Part shown: piece by piece, positions 1 through 10,010 of the stretch
Layout of the letters: each line of letters opens with the position of its first letter
How positions within the stretch are numbered: position 1 is the first letter of the stretch
NCBI GenBank assembly: GCA_945859605.1
Contig: OX243824.1
Coordinates: 437,831 to 501,830 of the forward strand
Length of the DNA: 64,000 nucleotides
DNA from: Lumbricus rubellus
Lineage: Eukaryota > Annelida > Clitellata > Crassiclitellata > Lumbricidae
Reading direction: 5' to 3'
Notes under the pieces: generated by a model
What the model was told of the DNA's origin: nothing
Databases searched by the model: none
What the model saw: only the letters and a program-made list of their open reading frames with translations
Program-made: the position numbers and the translations under genes

Positions 1-700
1 TAAAGATGTCGAAGTAGGCCTAACTGTCATGGCGGATGAAATTAGTCTCTTCATTCAATGCTGCTGTAACTTTCCAATGATGAAAATGCTGTTTCGTTTT
101 ACTAAATATAATAAATTATAAAGTTGCCTAAACGGAATATTCTTCAAACGGTACTGGATTTTAAGTTCATGTGCGATTACTACATGTCAGTACTTCTGCC
201 TCCAGTACAAGTTACCGTTATAGTTATCGTTAGTGTTATTATTTTTATTACTGTTGTATTGTTATTGCTATAGTTATTGTTGTTGTTTTTTGTTATTTTT
301 ATTATTAGTGGAATTATATAAATTTGTAATGTGAGCAAGATGACATCGGAATGTGAATCTAAGGCGTGGATATTCAGCCGCCAGAGGAAGATGCAGTTAA
401 AGATCAATAAGCTTGAAAGCCAGTGAGGAGTAATGAGTTTTAAGCCACTTTTTTGAAGGAAGAAGTAAGATTGAGCTACGAATAGAGAGTGGAAACCGAA
501 TCCATTTCCTGGGCGTGCTGAGACAATGATAGAGCATATAATTATGCTTTGGCTAAGGAAGCCCTAAATATTGATCACATAAATTCTATTAAAGGGGTCG
601 ACACTAAAATTCAAAATCACTGACCAGACACAGTGTCACTAAAAATGAAAAGCTAATAATTTAATGCAAACTTATCATAGTTATAATTTATTTATATCGA
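1..700. other. intergenic, no gene seen
   Basis: AT-rich sequence with a short run of simple TTATT-type repeats near 230-310. I see no conserved coding segment, transposon terminus or promoter motif here. Confidence 0.4.
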
Positions 701-718
701 CTCAATGGCATTTGAAAG

Positions 719-770
719 CCACGTCCATCCGTCCATCCGTCCGTCCGTCCGTCCATCCGTCCATCCATTC
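719..770. repeat. (ATCC/GTCC)n microsatellite
   Basis: Degenerate tetranucleotide run of CCAT/CCGT units. Similar ATCC tails follow other retroposon-like modules in this window (41.76 kb), so it may be a retroposon tail. Confidence 0.7.
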
Positions 771-1049
771 CATCCTATAAAATTGAAGTTAAGGTCCAGA
801 TAACGACTCCGGCAGCCGATAGGTGGAGTTAAGTGACAAAATATACGAGAGGCGTCACAATGAAGTCAAAAAATGCATTACCAGACATTAACTACGTCGA
901 ATAATTTCTTATAAATAGGTAATGTGATCTCATTTTGAAAGCTATCTTGATCGATGCATGGGTGCTTTGAACAAAAATAGTTTTAAACATAAAAATCCTC
1001 ATCGAGTGCGAAAAAGTCGTTAAATGTATATAACTATATTTGGAATCAC

Positions 1050-1088
1050 TTAAACACCTTTATTTATATTATCTCGCGCCTATGTAAA
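1050..1088 (+). promoter_or_regulatory. PSE-TATA-like promoter, site 1
   Basis: AACACCTTTA core starts at 1053 and a TATGTAA box starts at 1081, 28 nt later. It is followed about 87 nt on by copy 1 of the CCAGGG stem-loop module. The spacing matches the other sites in the window; the TATA is one base off canonical. Confidence 0.5.
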
Positions 1089-1139
1089 TCTGGCTTCTGC
1101 TAGTGTATTAATTCTGATATTCCCTTAAGATTAAAAATT

Positions 1140-1211
1140 AAGTGCTGTGATATTATGCTAGACAAATTTTTGTCGAGGGCAACGGCCTCTGCTGTCATAG
1201 GCCCTGGTCAA
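1140..1211 (+). repeat. CCAGGG/CCCTGG stem-loop module, copy 1
   Basis: This is one of four related copies (1.14, 18.84, 41.69 and 52.50 kb) built as AAGTGCTGT..AATAT, then GTCCAGGG, a conserved loop around AACGGCCTCTGTTGTCAT, then CCCTGGTC. The stem arms are 1174-1180 and 1201-1207, with one mismatch here. A PSE-TATA site lies just upstream. It could be a small structured RNA or the 3' end of a short retroposon; the sequence alone does not decide. Confidence 0.5.
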
Positions 1212-1659
1212 AGCAGGATCGTCCTCCTCTTCAGATCTGATATAAATCATTGCCGGTACCTACAGCCGAGAGGGTCTCGATAAAACGTGCGTACGACATG
1301 TAAATTTCTAATCATGACGTCAGTGTTGCATCTAATAATGTCATAAATGTAGAATTTTCATTAGCGACGTTAACAACTTTTGATGTCATAAATATTATGT
1401 CGCGGAATACATAGCTACCTTCAAAACAGTTATCATGATCCTTATCTTAGTTTTGTTTAATCTGATCGGTATTATAATTCGAGGAATGTTCCTCCATTCG
1501 ACAACTTTAACTGTATTTTGGATAAAAATCGACGCAACTGCATAGCTAGCTGCAAGATGTCGGTAAACACTTTTAACCAATCAATCATTCAATCAAAAAA
1601 TAAATAAATTCATATCTCGAGCTGCCCTAGTCTCAAAAGGACTATGTCAAAATTATTGT

Positions 1660-1735
1660 ACATTATTCATTCATTCATTCCGAAAACTTATATAGCGCCC
1701 CTTCATGAAATCTACTCAGAGGCGCTCCCAGCCCA
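1660..1735 (-). mobile_element. L2-type 3' tail fragment
   Basis: A CATT-type simple tail is followed by the reverse complement of the tail GGGAGCGCCTCTGAGTAG...GGGGCGCTATATAA. The same tail ends the L2 LINE copies and SINEs elsewhere in the window. Confidence 0.6.
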
Positions 1736-2126
1736 GCCACGATTAAAAAGATAGGTCTTAAGCAACTATGGTTTATAAGTATCACTTGAAGAAGTCATCA
1801 GTCAACCCCCTTCAACACAACCATGTTCAGTAATTGACGGCAGTTCTGAATTTCTGTATCATATCTCAACCCACCCATCCATCTCCGGAGTTTCTCGTGA
1901 GTCGTAAGAAATCCATCAAGGCATTGGGAGTTCTTATTAGAGAGAAATTTACACTTAGAGACCACATTGAAAACCAGCTTTGATGCCACAGCTGAGTCCT
2001 TTTCAACTGGATATGGTTTTTTTAATATAAATTTAATGTGCACTTTAACCGGTTGCGGTCTGTCAACCAGATTATTCAATAAAGAGAATAATTATTACTA
2101 ACCCTCTTTCTTGAAACACAGAGTCG

Positions 2127-2166
2127 TTAAGCACCTTTAAATTGGATGTTATTATACTTATATGTA
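2127..2166 (+). promoter_or_regulatory. PSE-TATA-like promoter, site 2
   Basis: GCACCTTTAAATTGG has its first aligned base at 2130, and TATATG starts at 2159 (29 nt). About 60 nt upstream lies a hairpin-like block (CCGGTTG...CAACC) followed by CAATAAAGAG, shared with site 4. Confidence 0.55.
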
Positions 2167-2323
2167 GTATTATTTACCAAAATTTGAAATTATAGCTTTT
2201 GCTAAAACCACGAAGCCGGTAAATTAAAGTATCAATAGAAATCGTAATAATTACACAAACTTATAAAATAGCCCCTCGAAAGCCAGGCGCGGGGCACCAG
2301 CTTATTCACGAGCACGAGCGCTG

Positions 2324-2375
2324 CTTTTGGACTACTACGGACAGCCCTTTTGGGCTGTCCGTAGTAGTCCAAAAG
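2324..2375. repeat. Perfect 24-bp-arm hairpin, TTTT loop
   Basis: Arms 2324-2347 and 2352-2375 are perfect reverse complements (core GGACTACTACGGACAGCCC), separated by TTTT. The arms carry no mismatch at all, unlike every other inverted repeat nearby, so it looks young or maintained. Confidence 0.85.
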
Positions 2376-2394
2376 GAGGTTCGGGTCCGGTTGT

Positions 2395-2435
2395 CATATG
2401 ACCGGCGGGGTTGCAGGTTCAAATTCCCGACATGT
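2395..2435 (+). repeat. tRNA-like B-box, SINE-type fragment
   Basis: GGTTGCAGGTTCAAATTCCCG fits a tRNA T-arm/B-box (GGTTCRANYCC). No complete cloverleaf can be drawn, so this is a tRNA-derived remnant rather than a tRNA gene. Confidence 0.4.
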
Positions 2436-3066
2436 ATTTTTTTAACCAAATTACCTGTGATGAATATACTAATCGTGCGCCATCGTTGGGAAGCTCTGAA
2501 GGTAAGGCAAGGTCTTCTCTAACCAAAGACATGTCACAGACCATATATCTATATACATCTCTTCTTGGTAATCTTAAGTCTAATTTCAGCCTTTGTCCTG
2601 GACTCTTGATTTTGGTTTAAATGAGTGTCAGTTTACGTTTCTCCATGCCACTTCGCTTTGCAGCACGGCGGCCATCGACAACTACTATCGATCTCAACGC
2701 AATACAGTTTGGGGTTCACATGAAGAGAACGTTCCGCCGGTTCCACAGATGAAATTTAGTCCGTCGCCAAAATGATGCTAATTTACCCGCCAGAAAAGGT
2801 GATGACCTTTTTTCTTCGTTTGAAGTTCTTGGAAGGGGGGAGCTAAGCCCGAGAAAATATACCATTTACATGGTAAAAAAAGTGTGAGTATGCGCCTTCT
2901 TGGGGGCCTAGCACCCCCTTAGCTTCTGATAAACTCCGCCCATGTAAAATTTGTACCAGTATCTTTCATTTGACTTATGTATGAACTGAAAAATGTTATA
3001 AAGAAAAACGAAGCCGTCGCGGAGACAACGCATTTTGAAAACGGTGAACGAACTTTCGAGTCACCC

Positions 3067-3405
3067 TGAACCCACTGCTGTAAAGCCGACCTGCGTGTCG
3101 TGCTATAGTTTGTCGTATTTCGTATAACCTGTACCTGTAATCAATCTGCGGTCTGTCAGATTGAATCATTAAACGAAGATTATTATTATTAACAGAAACT
3201 TCTTACTTAGACACCTCTGTCTAGTTTAATGCACATTCTATAAATACATTATTTTCGGTTTAGCGCTCGTTAAGTAATATCTTCTCTATAATTAACATTC
3301 AATCTGACACACCGCAGAATGATTACAGGTACAGGTTATACGAAATACGGCCAACTATAATAGCACGACACGCAGGTCGGCTTTACAGCAGTGGGTTCGG
3401 TAACT
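3067..3405. repeat. Inverted repeat, ~105-bp arms
   Basis: The left arm (about 3067-3170) and right arm (about 3300-3405) are near-perfect reverse complements, with shared blocks such as CCACTGCTGTAAAGCCGACC and GTATAACCTGTACCTGTAAT. The ~130-bp loop contains PSE-TATA site 3. Confidence 0.8.
3207..3247 (+). promoter_or_regulatory. PSE-TATA-like promoter, site 3
   Basis: TTAGACACCTCTG starts at G3210 and TATAAATAC starts at 3239 (29 nt). It lies in the loop of the 3067-3405 inverted repeat, so a transcript starting ~30 nt downstream would run into the right arm. Confidence 0.55.
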
Positions 3406-3419
3406 TAACACTATTGGCC

Positions 3420-3636
3420 TAAGTGCTGGATCACTCCTGGTTCGGCCAATCCAGAAGTGGGAGGGGCTATCTTACTTTCAGCAGAACCCGAGTCAAACAA
3501 CACAACAGCAAAGCGCCTACGGCAGCTAACAGAAACTTTAATAATTTTTGCCCTGAGCGAGGCTTGAACCCGGATCGCGATAATGACAACTCAGTTGATC
3601 GACCAGCGCTCTCTCAACTGAGCTACGGGACCCCCC
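3420..3636 (-). mobile_element. tRNA-derived SINE
   Basis: On the minus strand the head is GGTCCCGTAGCTCAGTTGAG with an A-box, a plausible anticodon arm, then GGGTTCAAGCC as B-box (about 3633 down to 3555), followed by a non-tRNA body to about 3420. The T-stem does not pair well, so it is a SINE and not a functional tRNA gene. Confidence 0.65.
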
Positions 3637-3869
3637 ACCCCCCGCCCCCCCCCCCAAGTCGTAAAACAACAGGTAAACAACGTCAATGGTCTTAGTGGAG
3701 ATTTACTTCCGCTACATGCAGCTCAATATAATTTGCTGGACTACCATCGGCTCTCGCGAATAAGCTGGTGCCCTGCGTTTGACTTTCGAGTGGCGCTATC
3801 GAAATTCGGAGATTGCTATTACGATCATGATTACGATTCCCAAAGTATTCTTACCCTCCCTATAATATA

Positions 3870-4007
3870 TTTTGACCTCAGAAACCTTCTCAGCCATTGC
3901 TAAATTGGGGGCGATGCCTTGACAACATCGCCATACCAATGCAGCTACCATGAACTCAATACGTTGGCGAATAAGGAGCCAGTGAAGTACCTCAAGACAA
4001 GACCATA
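3870..4007 (-). mobile_element. L2-type LINE fragment, 3' piece
   Basis: Minus-strand translation gives LHWLLIRQRIEFMVAALVW, the conserved C-terminal block of L2/CR1 reverse transcriptases (compare LHWLPIRQRIQFRVSALVW at 40.7 kb). It belongs with 4678-5190 as a single L2 copy split by the piggyBac-type element. Confidence 0.75.
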
Positions 4008-4011
4008 TTAA

Positions 4012-4673
4012 CCCTCGAGTGCCCAAGAGGGGGGGGGGGGTCCGACCGGACCCCAGGCCTGTTTTTTCCGGATAACTTTTAAAGGCTTGGGATCTGCATA
4101 AATGCTTTTAGGTATTGATAGAACAACCATTTGGGCATAGATTGGTATATTTTGCGTGAGTATTGTCCAACCCTGCACCCCACAACCACAGCATATACTA
4201 AGGGTACCCCCTGATATGCGGCTGATATTCATACAAGCGCATGGTTACTGGTCAATAACTATTATTTTATACCAGGTGGTGCTATTGTGATATAATATAC
4301 ATCAATCGATTGCAAATTTAGTTGGGATTACTTAAAACTAAATTATATAACGATATTCCAATCCCTTCTCAAGATATTAACATGAACACGCTGGGGTCCG
4401 TGCCGGACGTATAGGCTTTCCTTCGATAAATAACGCAAGCATGCAAGCATAACATATGTATTACGAGATTTTTACACTATTAGTTTACACCAGGTGGTGT
4501 TATTGTGCTATGAGATACATCAATCGATTGCAAATTCATTTGGGATTACATTGAAATAAATTCTATGACGATATTCCAATCCCTTCTCAAGATATTAACA
4601 TAAAACGCTGGGGTCCGCGCGGACCCCCCCCTTGGGCCTTCGTGTACCAAAAAATACCTTGGGCACTCGAGTG
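4012..4673. mobile_element. piggyBac-type element (TTAA, CCC...)
   Basis: TTAA occurs at 4008-4011 and 4674-4677. The ends are CCCTCGAGTGCCCAAG and its inverse CTTGGGCACTCGAGTG. Insertion is into an L2 copy. Subterminal G9/C7 blocks (GTCCG/CGGACC) extend the inverted repeat. The interior has two direct copies of a ~130-bp block (4275-4405, 4488-4620). No transposase is present, so it is non-autonomous. TTAA targets are diagnostic of piggyBac-like cut and paste. Confidence 0.75.
4275..4620. repeat. Direct duplication (~130 bp, two copies)
   Basis: Copies 4275-4405 and 4488-4620 share CAATCGATTGCAAATT, CGATATTCCAATCCCTTCTC and CGCTGGGGTCCG, offset by about 213 bp. Both are inside the piggyBac-type element. 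Confidence 0.8.
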
Positions 4674-4677
4674 TTAA

Positions 4678-5190
4678 ATTTTAGGGATTTTCCTAATTAG
4701 GCGCGCAGCAGAGCGCAACACCCGGTCAAGACAAGTCAATTTGCTGGATGGTACGCTAAAGTAGAGCGAAGAGCAATAGTCAATGCGAGATGTAACAAAG
4801 GAATGCACTAGAGTAAGAGTAGCAGCAGATGTAAGAGAACGGATGACAGTGCGAAGCTGGTGCAGCTGGTAATAGCAGTCTCGTGCAAGACGGTGAAGTT
4901 GAGGAGCAAAAGGGAGGTCTCAAAACTTCTTCTATCCGGGGTTTTCGTACTAGAAGCGGCTCTGATTTATGTGCACATTGAGAGGCGATTTATACATTCA
5001 TGGATACAATGCAATACAGTGAAATTTCTCCAATGTGGAGGGAACTAAGAGAAGGAAACAGTTACTGTTCAAATTTTTACGCTAATTATTTTATTCCAAT
5101 ATCTGCTAAATATTCAGAGATATTGATAAAATTAGTAAAGGTAGTTTAATTTTGAAGGAAGCTTTGGACAAAAATGAGTTTATTTGATGG
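4678..5190 (-). mobile_element. L2-type LINE fragment, 5' piece
   Basis: It is the reverse complement of the L2 copy at 40.19-40.68 kb for its whole length, including non-coding sequence upstream of the coding block. Read on the minus strand it covers the region encoding LRQLRTVIRSLTSAATLTLV, with frame breaks. The homology to the 40.2 kb copy ends at AAATAAACTC near 5185. Confidence 0.8.
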
Positions 5191-5512
5191 TGATATGCAC
5201 CATAGGCCTATCCTCCGGCAGTTTTTGTGCAAGTATGACGCGTCTCTGAATGGTCATTATGTGATAGACGCTCTTCAAATCTTTCGATACCACGTTCTGG
5301 AAACTGCAATATGCTGCGTCCTTGTATGATGGAAAGATGGATGAACAAAAATGTTCGTCATTTAGATAATTAATTAATTATTGTAAGCGTCGTTGCGAAT
5401 GCATCCAATCAATTTAACTTACAGGAAAAATTTATATATTGCTACTAAATAATGAAAATAAATGTGTCTAAATATTATAATTGATTAATTCATTTAATGA
5501 TTATTTAATCAA

Positions 5513-5850
5513 TAAGTGCATTTATATATACAGCGCCTCCTATTGGGGACACTCAGAGGCGCTCCCAACATCAGTGCGACCAGATAAAGCTGTCTTAATT
5601 TGAGAGAGGATAGCCTCATAAGGAGTATTAGAAATGGAGCGGAGAGTTAGAGGAAGTCCATCCCAGGTTAAGGGTCCTACCACTGAGAAAGCACGGTAGG
5701 TTCTGCGTAGTGGAAGTACGAGCAAAAGAAAGAGACAGAGAGCAGACTTTGTTCAGTCGAACGAAGGGAGCGGAAATGGTGAGAGCTAAGAGTAGGGCTA
5801 CAGAGCTCGAACAAGGTAGGCAGGAGCAGAGGTCAGGCTTACAGCGCCTG
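5513..5850 (-). mobile_element. L2-type LINE C-terminus and tail
   Basis: Minus-strand frame contains YRAFSVVGPLTWDGLPLTLR, then the VGSASE end and tail GGCGCTGTATATAAA. The RAFSVxGPxxWNxLP motif is the L2/CR1 C-terminal signature. Only the last ~60 codons are readable. Confidence 0.75.
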
Positions 5851-5859
5851 ATTAGAGTT

Positions 5860-6500
5860 CTCTAGAGTCTAGAGATCATTATATGCTCAATTCGCTGCTT
5901 GAGTAGGAGACAGTGGAGAACGTCACTCATATGACTGGAGAAGATGTTGCTGAATTTGGGTATGCGAGCGAGCAACAGTGCGTAGTTGACATAGTTGATA
6001 GTAGCAGGTACATCTGAGTGAGTGAATGTGTGGAGCAAAAGTAGCTTTTTGTCCAGGTAAACCGTGTCATGTTGTGAAATCTGGCGACTGATAAGGTTTG
6101 TGACGTCGTTAACACGTTAGGCCTACCACGTCTTTCGATTTTATTTCGGAGCTCCGAATCGTAAAACAGCAACTGACGATTTCGAAACCTTTTAATTGGT
6201 CGCACTTGACCCTATAATATGTTACATTTACGATTTCGGATAATATCGGATCCGATGCCCGTTATAATACCGCCACAGAGTCCCGTGCCTAGATAAAGGA
6301 TTACAATAACGTTGAACTTTGCTCTTCCTGGCGTAGTGGTGATGGTGCATTTCATAACACGCTGGTGTTGATTGCAAAAGGCAACGAGTTCGCGCCCCGT
6401 ATGCTATTATCGCCGAGTATATTGCAGGCTGTCTGTTCTGTTAGTAGTTAAAATTAATGTTTTATGTAATTTGCGTTCTTGTGAATTGTTTAAATTGCAT
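5860..6500. other. unassigned intergenic
   Basis: No coding similarity, terminal repeat or promoter motif recognised in this stretch. Confidence 0.35.
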
Positions 6501-6597
6501 AAATGTACACTGTTACAGTAACCGGTTGTGGTCTGTCAACCGGATTGTTTCAATAAAGAGAATATTTACAAAATCTCTTTGATGGAAAACAGACTCA

Positions 6598-6637
6598 ATA
6601 GACACCTTTAAATTGATGTTATAATATAATGTAAATT
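6598..6637 (+). promoter_or_regulatory. PSE-like site 4 (weak TATA)
   Basis: GACACCTTTAAATTG starts at 6601. The TATA position reads ATGTAAATT, not a canonical box. The upstream block CCGGTTG...CAACCGG plus CAATAAAGAGAAT (about 6520-6560) is shared with site 2. Confidence 0.4.
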
Positions 6638-6714
6638 AATTTACCAAATGATATAATGAATTCAACATTCTGAGTCACAGATTAAATAGGTCTAGATTAA
6701 TACCCCCCCCCCCC

Positions 6715-6880
6715 CCCCCCAAAGAGGTGCAGAGGAAGGCCTAGACAAAAACTGCTGGACGGGATGATGGAAGATGGATACAGAGAACTTAAGGATATGG
6801 CACAACAGCGTGAAAGTGGATACATTGGACGTTTGGACCTGCCACTTGGCAGAGAACGTAAAGAAGAAGATTAATAAAAT
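6715..6880 (+). pseudogene. LINE reverse-transcriptase C-terminal fragment
   Basis: Plus-strand frame reads RGRPRQKLLDGMMEDGYREL then DMAQQRE, the terminal block of a non-LTR retrotransposon polyprotein. The same block appears in the minus-strand LINE at 37.3 kb (RGRPRTMLLDWMM). A homopolymer C run precedes it. It is a relic with no upstream RT domain. Confidence 0.7.
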
Positions 6881-7480
6881 GCGCCCTACCAATTGATCCA
6901 TGCACTCTCAAATACGCTTCCAATGTTGAGAATGGAAATAATAAGCATAAACCTCCTACGTATTGGAATAGAAAAAAGAATAAAACGAACTAATTAGATG
7001 ACTATTCGAAATATAAAAAGCAAGAGAACATAGCAAAACGTGCGAGTATCGAGGAAGTCGTGCGACAAGTCTAGCAGAAGAATTTAGCATAAAATGCACA
7101 GATGACAGGCAAACCTTATGAAGCCCAATTAGTAGTGAATTTCATTAGTCAATTCGTGAGGAGATAAAGGTGTGTAGGCTACTATGATAGTCGTAGCTAG
7201 ACACCTTGGAGGACACCGATCTCCTAATTGACCTAAGTCGTCTCAAGTGGTAGTAACAGGAACTGGTCAGGAGAAGCAGGTGTTCAGTACTGTAACATGA
7301 GATTTATTTCTTTAGCGTTTGCAGTTCGCGCTATGCCAGCGCACAGCATCGTCATCAACAACATGCAAAGTGGACAGTCCACCAGGAAACCAGTTAGGCT
7401 AGATCGTACCCAGCTGCCTGCATGCTGTTAGGTCAGGTACGTGGGTTTCCTGAAGAAATATGACGTCCGCTTCATGTAGG

Positions 7481-7643
7481 CATGGGCGGAGTTTATCAGG
7501 GGCTAGGGGGGCTAAGCCCCTCCAAGAAAGCCCAAATTCATCTTTTTACCATGAAAATGGTATTCTTTTTCTGGGTTAGCCCTCCCAATAAGGCCAGGCT
7601 CGGGGTTAGCTCCCCCAAGAACGGAAGCCAAACTCCGCCCATG
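7481..7643. mobile_element. MITE with 8-bp target duplication
   Basis: 163-bp element with perfect terminal inverted repeats CATGGGCGGAGTTT / AAACTCCGCCCATG, flanked by a perfect 8-bp duplication CATGTAGG (7473-7480, 7644-7651). TIRs starting CA and 8-bp duplications fit hAT or P superfamilies. Related single ends occur near 2930, 29.40 and 31.43 kb. Confidence 0.85.
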
Positions 7644-7732
7644 CATGTAGGTGGGCTATAGCTGCTGATGAGTGTGCGCTTGACCGCCGACAGACAGACC
7701 CTCGACGTTGAGTTGAAGAACTCGAAATGCAG

Positions 7733-7858
7733 GCTCTGTGGTTTGGAAGTCATTGGGCTCTGTGGTTTGGAAGTCATTGGGCTCTGTGGTTTGGAAGTCA
7801 TTGGGCTCTGTGGTTTGGAAGTCATTGGGCTCTGTGGTTTGGAAGTCATTGGGCTCTG
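7733..7858. repeat. 24-bp tandem repeat, ~5 copies
   Basis: Unit GCTCTGTGGTTTGGAAGTCATTGG, near-identical, five copies plus a partial. It is open in several frames on both strands only because the unit length is a multiple of three. It abuts a minus-strand tRNA-like A-box (7880-7948), so it may be an amplified piece of a SINE. Confidence 0.9.
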
Positions 7859-7879
7859 GCGCATGTTCAAGTCCTGAAT

Positions 7880-7950
7880 AGCGTGAAAGTTCCTCCAAAC
7901 CATCCGCCTTACCGGCGCCATATCTAACCGACTCAGCTATGACGAACACA
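7880..7950 (-). mobile_element. tRNA-headed SINE fragment
   Basis: Minus-strand sequence TAGCTGAGTCGGTTAGATAT resembles a tRNA D-arm/A-box; GGACTTGAACATGCGCC downstream resembles a decayed B-box. The tandem 24-mers follow immediately. Confidence 0.4.
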
Positions 7951-8165
7951 CTCACCGCAGGCTGTTAGTAGGAAGCGCCTAGGAAGTCATCACCATTAGC
8001 CTAGTCACGCTGCGAGAAGTTGGTTACGCTCTGAAGACAATGCACCATATAATGTCTTTTCTAACCAGAGATGTGTTTCGGACAATAGTCTTTTCTCTCG
8101 CAAAGTCAATTTAAGATACAACACGAAGCGATACGTTGACGATTTCAAAATAATGATGCCTTAGT

Positions 8166-8204
8166 CAAGACACCTTTAAATCGGGTTTCCTAGCTACATA
8201 AACG
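8166..8204 (+). promoter_or_regulatory. PSE-like site 5 (TACATAA)
   Basis: GACACCTTTAAATCG starts at 8169; the nearest TATA-like string TACATAA starts at 8195, 2-3 nt early relative to the other sites. Degenerate. Confidence 0.35.
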
Positions 8205-8828
8205 TCATCCGCATGCAACTTGTGGTCGACGTAATTCGCAGACTTATGGTAACGTTGAAAATCTTAGAACAGCGACCAGATATCCTTTTTAAAAGGCGGT
8301 TTTTAACTTGACAAACTAGAAAAAGAGCAAGGTGACAAAATTAATAAGTGTAAACGGCCTAAAGATATGACTGAAGCCTGCAGTCTGAAATCGTATCATG
8401 TGACACGCATCATTTTATATTTCATCTAAAAATTGATAAAGCGTTTCTCGCAGCATATGCTATTCAGAGGCACTTTCATCGCAGAAGGCCGAGTTGAAAG
8501 TAACGTCTTGAGCGAGCGAGAGTATGCGGGGAAGAGCCCAGACATGAGCTTGACCCTGAAAGATTCTTAACGCAATTGTAATTATAATATATAATTAATT
8601 GTACTTTCACATGAGGGAGGGGCACACAAAATTTAAGAGGTGCAACAAAGGATGGATACGGAAACATATTTTTTAATGTGATTTTATAATGAATTATGGA
8701 TAGCATCAGTGGCCAGGAAAAAACAGTAATTGCTTTAAGCAGCTCTGCTATGGCTTAAACGGTCCAATTCTACAATGATTCACGGTTCGGACTTCTCACT
8801 CATAAACAATTGACATCACATAAGTTAT

Positions 8829-8869
8829 GCTTAAAAAGGTAAAAAAGAATAATATTAAAAGGTGTCTAA
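8829..8869 (-). promoter_or_regulatory. PSE-like motif, minus strand (no TATA)
   Basis: On the minus strand TTAGACACCTTTTAATATT starts at 8866. Position 29-30 reads TTTTTAAG rather than TATA, so this is a decayed or chance match. Confidence 0.25.
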
Positions 8870-9120
8870 ATTGCGCCAAATAGATTTGACAGGATGTAAT
8901 TAAAATGCCTAACGCCATCTTGCGAATGACAGGACCGTTGTTCAATATAAAATATAAGATACAAATTGTACCATTGAAGACTGTGTCAGTTGCTATTTTG
9001 AGCGAAAATCAGACTTAAATAAAGTCTATAATGACCGTTCTTTATTTCTGTGCATTGCTTGAACGCTGCGTCGTTCATCATGTAGAAGTCACTAAATGTT
9101 GCATTCTAATGAAAGCTCTT

Positions 9121-9160
9121 TTAGACACCTTTATGTTTGTTATTCCAAAATTATATAAAT
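9121..9160 (+). promoter_or_regulatory. PSE-TATA-like promoter, site 6
   Basis: TTAGACACCTTTATG with G at 9124; TATATAAAT starts at 9152 (28 nt). No coding region follows; the next recognised item is a reverse GGAGGGCG module at 9.45 kb. Confidence 0.6.
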
Positions 9161-9448
9161 CTGCCTCAGCGAACTTATGTACAATCCTTTGCTCCCTTCC
9201 GCATGGCAGATACTGTTAAAAAGGGTAATATTTTTAGGATCTTGCGACCTTTTACCTATCTCCACTGCGCACCGCATCATCAAATCTTAAAGGTCGTGAT
9301 ATAATCTGTAACCGATTTCTAGTCAAGATGTTGCTGTAATTTGGATGAGCATCTTCTGAACTCCACAACGGATGCCTCGATCCTAGTTTGTCATGTCCGG
9401 TCTGGTATTTTGCAGTTTTACGTCGCTGTGTAGTATCAATGACCATTG

Positions 9449-9492
9449 GTGACGCCCTCCTTCTCCTACCAGACTGTGGACTGCCACAGGCA
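9449..9492 (-). repeat. CCAGTCC...GGAGGGCG module
   Basis: Minus strand: GGCAGTCCACAGTCTGG, then GAGAAGGAGGGCGTC, then a GACGTAAAACTGCAAA end. One of about 13 dispersed copies of a ~100-bp module. Confidence 0.6.
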
Positions 9493-9559
9493 GGCAACGA
9501 GCAGCCGTTGTGCAAAGCCTGGACTTCCATTAGCGGAGGAAATGTTGGCCTTTGCGTAT

Positions 9560-10010
9560 ACTTGATTGCCTACCATTATAGTCTCCGTGGAGGTTAGAGT
9601 CGGCTAAGCTCCCTCGCCACGACATGGCGTACAATGCATCGGACATTGGGGTGGGGGGTGGGGAGAAGACCAGGCTGTTCAAGATAGGAGAGTAGCTGGA
9701 GAGAAACTAGACGCTCAAGAGTCTTAGATAAGAAGGATAAATTGGAAATACAATCATGTATATGTAGGTCGGTATAGATATTAACCCATTCACCGCCGCT
9801 ATGAGAAATAGTATCAAGTTGCAGCTGATAGTATAAATTATGTCAATAGACTTCTGAGAGTGCAATTTTATTTAAATTACTTGTTGTGACCTAGTTTTAG
9901 GACGTTGCTTTTTCGCAACAACGGCAGAAAAAGTGAACTTTATCTATGCCTATATTACAATAATTATGTCTGCATGTTTTTGCAACTAATGACCTAAAAC
10001 CTTGCACCTA
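9560..10010. other. unassigned intergenic
   Basis: Begins with a G-run (GGGGTGGGGGGTGGGG near 9650). TTAACCCATTCACCGCC at 9781 resembles a piggyBac-type TTAA-CCC end, but no matching right end was found. No gene seen. Confidence 0.35.

Larger units (their letters stand above)
2269..3798. mobile_element. Inverted-repeat element with terminal repeats
   Basis: The left end starts TAGCCCCTCGAAAG and runs on through GGGCACCAGCTTATTC. The reverse complement of the same block (GAATAAGCTGGTGCCCTG, then CTTTCGAGTGGCGCTA) closes the element near 3740-3798. Inside are a perfect 24-bp hairpin, a tRNA-like B-box, a 105-bp-arm inverted repeat whose loop carries PSE site 3, and a tRNA-derived SINE. No transposase was seen, so this would be a non-autonomous element. 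The exact ends and target duplication are uncertain. Confidence 0.5.

Noticed and set aside
3555..3633. tRNA gene on the minus strand
   Set aside because: T-stem mispaired and a SINE body follows; treated as a tRNA-derived SINE.
7196..7225. TAGACACCTTGGAGGACACC as a further PSE site
   Set aside because: No TATA at the expected distance and no match beyond GACACCTT.
7538..7955. Frames with repeated QSPMTSKP or TEPNDFQT
   Set aside because: Reads of the 24-bp tandem repeat in several frames.
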